DNA of 5,405 nt from an uncultured Eubacteriales bacterium. Its GTDB lineage: Bacteria; Bacillota; Clostridia; Lachnospirales; Anaerotignaceae. Below the pieces are notes generated by a model that saw only the letters and a program-made list of their open reading frames with translations, ran no database searches and was not told the DNA's origin. The DNA is taken from positions 1 through 5,405 of the forward strand of contig CAUHBX010000087.1 in NCBI GenBank assembly GCA_959604475.1. The letters run 5' to 3'. Position 1 is the first letter of the stretch; every line of letters starts with the position of its first letter. This document shows, piece by piece, positions 1 through 5,405 of this stretch. The position numbers were made by a program, and so were the translations under genes.

Positions 1-1838
1 CCATGAAGCATAGGAACAGAGTCTATATTTTCTGTTATTTCTGATGAGTCCTTAGCGGTTGGATAAAAATCATCGTTGTTAAGATAGTCCTTGCTCGCAA
101 TAGAAGTCTCATAAACAAATATTTCAGGCAGGCTTGTAAACTGGTCAGCATAATAATAACGTCCATTTCCTTCTTCGGCAAGATACTGAAGCAGCTTAGT
201 GTCTGCGCCCTGTCCAACAGCAATCGTTGAGATTGTAATACCATCTTGTCTTGCCTGGTTTAAAAGGCTCGTGTAGCCCTCCTGCTCTGCCTGACCGTCA
301 GTAAGCAGTATAATATGCTTCAGCTTTGTATCAGTATCAGAAAGCTTCGAGCATGCCATTCTTAGTGCCGGAAGAATACTTGTACCTCCGCCCGCCTGTA
401 TTGTACCTATTGCCTCTCCTATACTGTCGACATTGCCTCCTACCTTCTTAAGCTCTACAACCCATTGCGCCTGTGTATCAAACGCCACAACGCCTACAAG
501 GTCTTCGTCAGATAATTCCTGTACTCCCCTGAATGCGGCTTCTTTAGCAAGGTCCATACATGACAGCCCCTGTGAGCCGTCAGACATACTGCCTGAACGG
601 TCAATAACCATTATCATAGCAAGGTCTGGGTCTTCAGACTGGGTTTTGATATCCATTTCAACCGGAAGCATATCCTCAAGCGGAGTTCCAGCGTATTCAC
701 CTGGTCCGTACGAATTTTCACCACCTATTGTTATTAGGCCGCCCCCTGCATACTTAACGAAGCTGTCAAGCGATGTTATAAAATCAGTGCTCAATTTATC
801 ATATGCAACGTCAGCAAGAACAATTGAATCATACGCAATAAGCGAATCATAAGAAGTAGGTGCCTCAGATGGCGAAACAACGTCTACATTAAGCTGAGCT
901 GACTCCAAAAGCAGTTTCATGTTTTCCGTGCTTTCTCCTGTTCCTACAACAAGCACTGCCGGAAGGTTTTCCGCATAACAGTAGCCGTAAACAGAATTAT
1001 TCTGATAAAATGCATCGTTCTCTACAGATATTTCAGCATGGTATGTTATTCCTCCGCCCTTTTGGGCCTTGTCGGTAAAAACGTAACGGTTTTCGCCGTC
1101 CTTTAAATCTATTTCCTCGTTAACGACAAGAGCTGAACCTCTGTACAGCCTCATATTAGCCTTCTGTGAGCCAATAGAGTCTATTATTACATTCACATCA
1201 TAATTCATGTTTATATTGACATATTGGGGAACCGATATTTCCCTTATTCCGGCCTCTGACTCAACTTCCCTGCTTATATCATAAATTAACGTCTGTACAT
1301 TTTCTGATTTCAGAAGATTTCTAATAGATATCGCATCGCCTTTTGTTTCGGAACCGTCCGTAATGAGTACTAAACGTTTCTTCGTATCTTCATCAAAAGA
1401 TGATAAAGCATGTTTAATTCCGGCTTCAATATTTGTATCCTCTTTGTTTACAGATGCCACATCAAGATTTACAGTTACAAAATCTGTTGTAGGCGGCACA
1501 GTAGTGACAGCCCTTCCTGCAAACAAGGCCACTGCCGTTTTGTCTCCGCTTTTTTTGTTCGCCTGAGCTGCTTCTATAAATTCTGCAGTCTTAGAGGGGG
1601 ACTTAGCTGCACTGTCCGATATATCAGTTAAAAACACTGTAGTATCATCGTTTGCTTTATCTATAACCGAAAATCCTGAAAGCGACAGTATAAGGGCAAT
1701 TACTGTAAGTGTTCTAAGTACTGTGCCTGTGTTGACATATCTATCCCTTTTAATATATTTCTTCATTATAAATATAACAGCAGCTATGACAATGGGTATT
1801 AAAATTAAAAGGTATACTTTATCGGTGCTTATTGCCAT
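1..1838 (-). CDS. Double-VWA, GATase-like membrane protein (N-terminal 612 residues, cut by window edge)
   Basis: An open frame from ATG 1838 to the left edge without a stop; the last whole codon is His 612. Two membrane helices (about 8-25 and 40-57) flank a basic loop (KKYIKRDR), so the rest should be outside. A first VWA-type domain (about 65-180) has all metal-site elements: D72-x-S74-x-S76 (TDISDS), T135 and D161 (ITDGSE). A beta-rich CARDB-like region (about 190-285) follows, then a glutamine-amidotransferase-like domain (about 292-400) with LPAVLVVGTG and the family signature GGLITIGGENSYGPGEYAGT; no Cys is present in the nucleophile-elbow region, so amidotransferase activity is unlikely. 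A second VWA domain (about 405-585) is canonical: D413-S415-S417 (IDRSGSM), T486 (GGGTS), D514 (LTDGQ). The sequence breaks off in PMLHG, where this family usually has a P-x-L-x-G-Y motif; relatives run roughly 850-950 residues, so about a third is missing. It overlaps the BatA-like gene by 20 nt and likely acts with it. 'Glutamine amidotransferase', a common label for such proteins, is probably misleading. Confidence 0.88.
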   Translation of the reverse strand, partial: MAISTDKVYLLILIPIVIAAVIFIMKKYIKRDRYVNTGTVLRTLTVIALILSLSGFSVIDKANDDTTVFLTDISDSAAKSPSKTAEFIEAAQANKKSGDKTAVALFAGRAVTTVPPTTDFVTVNLDVASVNKEDTNIEAGIKHALSSFDEDTKKRLVLITDGSETKGDAISIRNLLKSENVQTLIYDISREVESEAGIREISVPQYVNINMNYDVNVIIDSIGSQKANMRLYRGSALVVNEEIDLKDGENRYVFTDKAQKGGGITYHAEISVENDAFYQNNSVYGYCYAENLPAVLVVGTGESTENMKLLLESAQLNVDVVSPSEAPTSYDSLIAYDSIVLADVAYDKLSTDFITSLDSFVKYAGGGLITIGGENSYGPGEYAGTPLEDMLPVEMDIKTQSEDPDLAMIMVIDRSGSMSDGSQGLSCMDLAKEAAFRGVQELSDEDLVGVVAFDTQAQWVVELKKVGGNVDSIGEAIGTIQAGGGTSILPALRMACSKLSDTDTKLKHIILLTDGQAEQEGYTSLLNQARQDGITISTIAVGQGADTKLLQYLAEEGNGRYYYADQFTSLPEIFVYETSIASKDYLNNDDFYPTAKDSSEITENIDSVPMLH

Positions 1839-3615
1839 AATATTTCACCCACCATTCTGCAAGCAGTGCTATAACCGCTATTATTGTAAGTATTCCCATA
1901 AGACCGGCACCGCCTTTAGACACTGTTCCGGAATTGCCTTCCCTATCCTGTCCAAAGAGTGCTGAAAGCTCTGATTCTCCGTCAGTTGCAGCATTCACAG
2001 CTATTACTGTCTCATCTGTACCGCCGTCTGCGTTTTCAAAAATAACTTTGTAAAATCCCGCTTCGGATGTATCAGAATAGTCAGCTGACGGAAAAGGCGG
2101 CGCTACAATCCTTTCATTTCCTTCAGGATCTGAAACTATAATTTTTTCTGCTGAGGCTAACGACTGTATATTCAGTTTATCTCCGCAATGGGTCACTGTT
2201 TGAATTCCGGTTCTTCCAGGCAGGAACCAATCCGTAAGGTTATAAATCATAACCGGGAAATCTTTGAGCAAAGGTAGGTCCGAATTATGTATATCAAAAT
2301 TAAATATACATGTTTTTTGTCCATTATTTTCTCCCCTCATAATAAGAGGAACCCCATCTGCAGTACTTTCTGTTACAGCCCATGACGGTCTGGTAATTTC
2401 CTTTGCCTCGGAGATAATAAATTGCAAAGTACCTCCTGATGTTAAATCAGTGCTTCCCTCCGAATAGCAATTAAGCTGCTTTGTCCCTCCAACATCAATA
2501 AAGCCATTATCAGAAGGAGGATTTAAAATAAATAAGCAGCCGTCATCAGGTACATCATCAGGCATTGAGCCATCAAATATATAAAGGTCGTAACCAGAAA
2601 GGTCAGCAGTTTCCATTGTATCAGATGACATTTTGTAAATTTCTGTTCCTTCCGTAAGCTTTAAAGCATTTTCAAGGAATGTATTTCCGTCTGTCACCAG
2701 CAATATTTTGGCTGTCTGCGCTTTATTTACTGATAAATAATAAATATCGTCTGCTGTCAATATATCCTCGGGTGACAGAGTAATCATAATTTCCGCGCTG
2801 TCTGTATAAATATCTTTAAACACAAGGCTTCTTTCAGCTCCGGCTGGTATAGTAACATCACTTACAGCTGCGGCCAAATTCCCGTTAAATACCGTTACGG
2901 TTTTTTCAGTCTCTGCTTCAGAAAAATTTTTCACATTGACAAGAACGCTTCCCTCCGCTGCCGATGCAAGCGTTATAGCACAGTTCGCACTATCCTTGCC
3001 GGCAAAAATAATATTCGCGTCCAAATCGGAAAAATCATTTTCATTATCAGTAAATACATAAATTCCTGCTTCAGTCTTAGCCGTTTCTGATGCTATAATT
3101 CCAGCAATCGCTTCCTTATCTATACCGCCGTATGTCTGGTTTATCGAATTTACGGCAGATAAGGCCGCCGTTTTATCTGTGTCTGGGCCGTAAGCCACAT
3201 ATGAGTTTTTTCCTGCGGCTATAACTGTTATTTTACTTAATGCGGAAGATGAATTTATGAGCTTTCCAGCTCTCTCCTTTGCATATTCCAGACGTGATTC
3301 TCCCATGTCCTCTGCTGACATACTGGAAGAAGTATCCAGTACAATTACATAGTTATAGGCTGTTCCAAATGCTGAAATATAAGGCCTTGCTGCTGCAAGG
3401 CCTAAAGATGCGGCAGCGGCCAGCTGAAGTATGAGCGGCAGGCTCTTTTTAAGTTTCTGCCACGGCTTTGACTGCACACTGGTATCGGTTGCTCTTTCCC
3501 AAAGATAAATACTTGGTACATGAACATCCTTTTGCTTCCGCTTTAACATATGGAGAATAATGATTAAGGGAACTCCTATTAGTGCCAAGAGCCCGATTGT
3601 ATTAAAAAATCCCAT
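1819..3615 (-). CDS. BatA-like VWA domain membrane protein
   Basis: A complete 598-residue protein. Residues 1-80 match the BatA / aerotolerance-regulator N-terminal type: membrane helix about 5-22, basic cytoplasmic loop (KRKQKD, later QKLKK) and a second helix about 60-77. A von Willebrand factor A domain follows at about 88-195, with the metal-site motif DTSSSMS at D94-S96-S98 and a later FTDNE around D190. The usual MIDAS Thr seems absent: the equivalent stretch reads YGGIDKEAI (162-170). Residues about 215-290 look like a beta-sandwich, 302-460 like a glutamine-amidotransferase-like Rossmann fold (AKILLVTDGN, GYDLYIFDGS, CLFILNPPS) with no obvious catalytic Cys elbow, and 470-545 like another beta-rich region. 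A C-terminal helix about 572-588 anchors it, ending in WWVKYYGNKHR. Topology places the bulk outside the membrane. It sits between the coiled-coil protein and a second VWA protein, overlapping the latter by 20 nt. VWA domains normally bind protein ligands through a divalent metal; the ligand here is unknown. The family role as an 'aerotolerance' factor comes from Bacteroides and may not apply. Confidence 0.88.
   Translation of the reverse strand: MGFFNTIGLLALIGVPLIIILHMLKRKQKDVHVPSIYLWERATDTSVQSKPWQKLKKSLPLILQLAAAASLGLAAARPYISAFGTAYNYVIVLDTSSSMSAEDMGESRLEYAKERAGKLINSSSALSKITVIAAGKNSYVAYGPDTDKTAALSAVNSINQTYGGIDKEAIAGIIASETAKTEAGIYVFTDNENDFSDLDANIIFAGKDSANCAITLASAAEGSVLVNVKNFSEAETEKTVTVFNGNLAAAVSDVTIPAGAERSLVFKDIYTDSAEIMITLSPEDILTADDIYYLSVNKAQTAKILLVTDGNTFLENALKLTEGTEIYKMSSDTMETADLSGYDLYIFDGSMPDDVPDDGCLFILNPPSDNGFIDVGGTKQLNCYSEGSTDLTSGGTLQFIISEAKEITRPSWAVTESTADGVPLIMRGENNGQKTCIFNFDIHNSDLPLLKDFPVMIYNLTDWFLPGRTGIQTVTHCGDKLNIQSLASAEKIIVSDPEGNERIVAPPFPSADYSDTSEAGFYKVIFENADGGTDETVIAVNAATDGESELSALFGQDREGNSGTVSKGGAGLMGILTIIAVIALLAEWWVKYYGNKHR
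1845..1853 (-). promoter_or_regulatory. Ribosome binding site embedded in the end of the BatA-like gene
   Basis: GGTGGGTGA on the minus strand, six bases before ATG at 1838. The bases are also the codons for Trp-Trp-Val near the C-terminus of the BatA-like protein. In the frame of the downstream gene a TGA stop lies only six bases before the ATG, so no longer start is possible, which fixes the start at 1838. Confidence 0.6.
3382..3403 (-). other. Perfect 9-bp inverted repeat inside the BatA-like gene
   Basis: The arms AGGCCTTGC and GCAAGGCCT are exact reverse complements separated by four bases. In the mRNA this gives a GC-rich 9-bp hairpin with a 4-nt loop about 210 nt after the start codon, covering codons for the end of the second membrane helix (GLAAARP). 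No U-run follows on the minus strand, so it does not look like an intrinsic terminator. Chance from the Leu-Ala-Ala-Ala-Arg codons is possible. Confidence 0.45.
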
Positions 3616-3621
3616 ATCTTA

Positions 3622-3626
3622 CTCCT
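3622..3626 (-). promoter_or_regulatory. Ribosome binding site of the BatA-like gene
   Basis: AGGAG on the minus strand, six bases before ATG at 3615, inside the 15-nt gap after the TAG stop (3633-3631) of the preceding gene. It is the most canonical SD in the window and fixes this start. Confidence 0.75.
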
Positions 3627-3630
3627 AATT

Positions 3631-5181
3631 CTATTTTTCGAGGCCTGAGAAATATTCAGCAATAATTTCTTTCATCCCATAAGGTATGCTTCCGCTTTCT
3701 GTTTCCTTAAGGGCCTGTTCCTTATATCCTCCTACCACAGTATCATACGGAACACTCTGTCCGTTAACTCCGTCTGCTTTAGTTTCAGAATAAGTAACTT
3801 CTCCCTCTTCAGTCTGCTGTGATTGAAGCTGCTGCTCTTCACCCTGCATTCCTTCAGCATTTCTTGTGAAAACCTTTTCAGGCTCCGCATGACCAAAGCC
3901 TCTGCCGCTGCCGCCGGTTCCACTGCCGGTCCCGCCGCTTCCATTTCCGCTGCCGTCACCTTGTCCTTGGCCGCTTCCACCGTTCTGGCCTTCACCAGAC
4001 CCTTGTCCTTCACCATTTCCCTCTCCAGCCCCTTCACCTTCACCGTTTCCGTTGCTGTTTCCGTCAGTTGAATTGCCGTTGTTTGGAGTACTCGTGGCTG
4101 TTTTTCCTGTACCATCACTGGCTTTTGCAAGAGAAGATGCTGTTCTGCTTGCAGCTGATGATGAAGATAAATTTTTATTAACAGCTGATGACGCTGCTTT
4201 AGAAAGAGCAGACGCTGCTTTCTTTCCGTCGCCTTCCTCAGCCGCCTTTTCCGCTTCGTCTATAAGCTCTTTCAGTTCTTCATCAGTAAGCTCATCTTTC
4301 AGTTCCGAAAGCTGTTTAGCAAGCTCAGCCAATTCTTCTTCTGTCATCTTCTCCAGCTCTGCGGCCAGTTTAGACATAGCCTTTGATAACGCCTCGGTGC
4401 TGTTCATATCCATTGCAGACGAAATGTCACTTCCTGCCGCAAAGTCAGAAAGCATATTTTTAATGCTGTTTTTATCCTCAGCAGTTTCTTTCTCAAGCTT
4501 TTTTAATTCCTTTTGAGCCTCATTTATCAGTTTTTTGGCATCTTTTGCATCCTTGGCTTTTTTTAGCTCCTTATTTAAATCTTTAAGTATTTTGTTATAT
4601 TCCTCTTTAAATGCATTCGATAGATTCTCATCGTTGTTTATTGCCTTTTTAACTTCTTCGGCTTCCTTAAGTGCCTGCTCTGTGATAGGCGTTAATTCAT
4701 ATACGCCTGCATCTGGAGCAAATCCTGTAAGGCACGATGCCGCAAGCACTGCCGCCGTTATAATGGACAGCCTTTTGGGGAAAGTTATTTTATACTGCTC
4801 GGCAAGCTTTGCGCCTTTAGCTGTATGCACTGCGTCCTTTACAGCAAGCTCTTCCATTGTGGTTCTGTCCTGTCCGTTTTTGAGTATCTCGTAGGCTGTA
4901 ATAAGCCTCTCATTACAGCCAAGCCTGTCACCTTCTTCTGCTGCTGCATAGTCGGTAACCTTATACTTAACAAGGGCCAATATTAAGCCTGCCGCAGCCG
5001 AAATCAGTATAACAACAGCACAAATCGCTATCTTATTTGGAATAAATACAATTTTTGAAGCTATTAAAATCACTAAATCCACTGCAAGTCCTATTAATAA
5101 TGCCTGCAAAAGCCTGTAAATTAAATTATTAACCGTTATTTTTTTCTTTAAAGGTCTTAGAAGTCTTTTAAATTCCTTCAT
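3631..5181 (-). CDS. DUF4175-like membrane protein with coiled coil and Gly-rich linker (hypothetical)
   Basis: A 516-residue protein of unknown biochemical function. Visible parts in order: basic N-terminus (KEFKRLLRPLKKK); membrane segments at about 21-43 and 50-72; a soluble loop 73-136 with AAEEGDRLGCNERLITAYEIL, the kind of 'D...L...ERL.TA.E' stretch found in DUF4175-like proteins; a third membrane segment about 137-154; a Lys/Glu/Ala-rich coiled coil about 167-236 and again 262-316; an Ala/Ser-rich stretch 320-360; a Gly-rich X-G dipeptide linker 380-430; and a compact end (475-516) with VPYDTVVGGYKEQAL and a final IAEYFSGLEK. Charge distribution puts the N-terminus and the 73-136 loop inside, so everything after residue 155 should be outside the membrane. 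It lies 5 nt after the permease gene and 15 nt before the BatA-like gene, suggesting it works with the VWA proteins, perhaps as a scaffold or ligand. From memory, similar proteins sit beside MoxR/DUF58/BatA genes in Bacillota. The start is ATG at 5181 because of its SD. Reading frame is secure; function is not. Confidence 0.85.
   Translation of the reverse strand: MKEFKRLLRPLKKKITVNNLIYRLLQALLIGLAVDLVILIASKIVFIPNKIAICAVVILISAAAGLILALVKYKVTDYAAAEEGDRLGCNERLITAYEILKNGQDRTTMEELAVKDAVHTAKGAKLAEQYKITFPKRLSIITAAVLAASCLTGFAPDAGVYELTPITEQALKEAEEVKKAINNDENLSNAFKEEYNKILKDLNKELKKAKDAKDAKKLINEAQKELKKLEKETAEDKNSIKNMLSDFAAGSDISSAMDMNSTEALSKAMSKLAAELEKMTEEELAELAKQLSELKDELTDEELKELIDEAEKAAEEGDGKKAASALSKAASSAVNKNLSSSSAASRTASSLAKASDGTGKTATSTPNNGNSTDGNSNGNGEGEGAGEGNGEGQGSGEGQNGGSGQGQGDGSGNGSGGTGSGTGGSGRGFGHAEPEKVFTRNAEGMQGEEQQLQSQQTEEGEVTYSETKADGVNGQSVPYDTVVGGYKEQALKETESGSIPYGMKEIIAEYFSGLEK
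3892..4044 (-). repeat. Low-complexity X-Gly dipeptide tract (6-nt period) inside the coiled-coil protein
   Basis: Codons for residues 380-430 encode about 25 successive dipeptides, most of them X-Gly with X being Glu, Gln, Asn, Ser, Asp or Thr (for example EGEGAGEGNGEGQGSGEG). The DNA therefore has an imperfect 6-base period and is visibly richer in G and C than the surrounding gene. It separates the coiled coil from the C-terminal block and should act as a flexible, hydrophilic spacer. The imperfect repeat makes it a likely site of length variation between strains. The same composition leaves other frames open on both strands by chance. Confidence 0.8.
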
Positions 5182-5186
5182 AATAA

Positions 5187-5195
5187 TCACCCTTT
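5187..5195 (-). promoter_or_regulatory. Ribosome binding site deciding the start at 5181
   Basis: Read on the minus strand, AAAGGGTGA lies just upstream of ATG at 5181 and contains GGTGA(T), a match to the part of the anti-SD complement AAGGAGGTGATC. It includes the TGA stop of the upstream permease gene. A GTG at 5190 in the same frame would add three residues, but the bases before it are an A-run with no SD, so ATG 5181 is the preferred start. The arrangement suggests translational coupling of the two genes. Confidence 0.6.
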
Positions 5196-5405
5196 TTTAG
5201 AAATTTTCTTAAGCCGGATTGCAGCCAGAAATAAAAACAGTACTATAACGACCACTAATGCCACTGCATTAATAATCCACATAGGAACACCTGTAGTTAT
5301 TGGAGTATAGGTTGTTCCATAGTAGTTTCCGTAATCTAAAATTTGAGCCATAAAGGTACTTCCCGTCTGCTCACATATAATACTAATAAGACCAACAGCA
5401 GGGTT
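5187..5405 (-). CDS. C-terminal end of a probable ABC-2 type transporter permease (partial)
   Basis: The last 72 codons of a frame that enters from the right edge exactly on a codon boundary and stops at TGA (5189-5187). The peptide begins NPAVGLISIICEQTGS, continues with an aromatic, Thr-rich loop (DYGNYYGTTYTP), then one strongly hydrophobic membrane helix (about residues 43-63, IINAVALVVVIVLFLFLAA) and ends in a short basic tail (IRLKKISKKG), which should lie in the cytoplasm. An Asn-Pro start of the last periplasmic-side loop, a final helix and a short Lys-rich tail are typical of permease subunits of ABC-2 exporters, which form the membrane channel partnered with an ATPase encoded nearby. 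No ATPase is visible because it would lie upstream, outside the window. Only the end of the protein is seen, so another polytopic membrane protein is possible. The stop codon lies inside the ribosome binding site of the next gene. Confidence 0.6.
   Translation of the reverse strand, partial: NPAVGLISIICEQTGSTFMAQILDYGNYYGTTYTPITTGVPMWIINAVALVVVIVLFLFLAAIRLKKISKKG

Noticed and set aside
433..852. 139-codon open frame on the plus strand
   Set aside because: It lies antisense to the GATase-like and second VWA region of the minus-strand gene, which has clear family motifs throughout. The product is Ser/Thr-rich with no recognisable domain and no SD was seen.
1550..1556. Run of seven T (A7 in the mRNA) as a possible slippage or frameshift site
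   Set aside because: It falls inside the first VWA domain of the double-VWA gene, the frame is intact on both sides, and no alternative frame product or stimulating structure is apparent.
3382..3403. Inverted repeat as an intrinsic terminator
   Set aside because: No T-run follows the stem on the minus strand, and it sits in the middle of a coding region.
3732..4130. 132-codon minus-strand frame overlapping the Gly-rich tract
   Set aside because: It is a shifted reading of the low-complexity tract. The main frame continues through to a sensible C-terminal block, so no frameshift is indicated.
4052..4516. 154-codon open frame on the plus strand
   Set aside because: Ser/Phe/Ala-rich product is the mirror of the Lys/Glu/Ala coiled-coil codons on the minus strand; such regions leave the opposite strand open by composition.
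4535..4894. 119-codon open frame on the plus strand
   Set aside because: Antisense to the coiled coil and third membrane helix of the 516-residue protein; composition reflects that gene.
5182..5190. GTG start at 5190 for the coiled-coil protein (three extra residues)
   Set aside because: No SD precedes it, and the GGGTGA sequence containing this GTG is better used as the SD for ATG 5181.

Overview
The window is fully occupied by one convergent-free gene block on the minus strand: four consecutive reading frames, all transcribed from high to low coordinate, with almost no intergenic DNA. The low-to-moderate GC, the Lys/Glu/Ile-rich proteins, the SD sequences of the GGGTGA/AGGAG type and the gene families suggest a Bacillota genome, most likely Clostridia (a Lachnospiraceae-like gut anaerobe). 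This is an inference from style and context; there is no rRNA or marker gene to prove it.

Layout in order of transcription: (1) 5405-5187, the last 72 residues of a membrane protein, best read as the C-terminus of an ABC-2 type permease; (2) 5181-3631, a 516-residue protein with three N-terminal membrane segments, a long charged coiled coil, a Gly-rich X-G dipeptide linker and a compact C-terminal block, of a DUF4175-like type; (3) 3615-1819, a 598-residue BatA-like protein (two membrane segments, von Willebrand factor A domain, beta-rich region, glutamine-amidotransferase-like fold, C-terminal membrane anchor); (4) 1838 to the left edge, the first 612 residues of a larger VWA / GATase-like protein carrying two VWA domains, cut by the window end. 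Gaps are 5 nt, 15 nt and a 20-nt overlap, so this looks like a translationally linked operon segment that continues on both sides.

Putting membrane segments and positive charges together, all three main proteins seem to place their large domains on the outer face of the cytoplasmic membrane: a coiled-coil/Gly-rich partner and two VWA proteins with three VWA domains between them. Gene sets of this kind (Bat-like VWA proteins, often near MoxR AAA+ ATPase and DUF58 genes) are widespread but their function is poorly understood. The biochemical role here is therefore left open: a membrane-bound VWA assembly next to an ABC exporter, with envelope or secreted-protein maturation as a guess only. No RNA gene, mobile element, CRISPR array, promoter or terminator was recognised, and there is no gene-free stretch longer than 15 nt.
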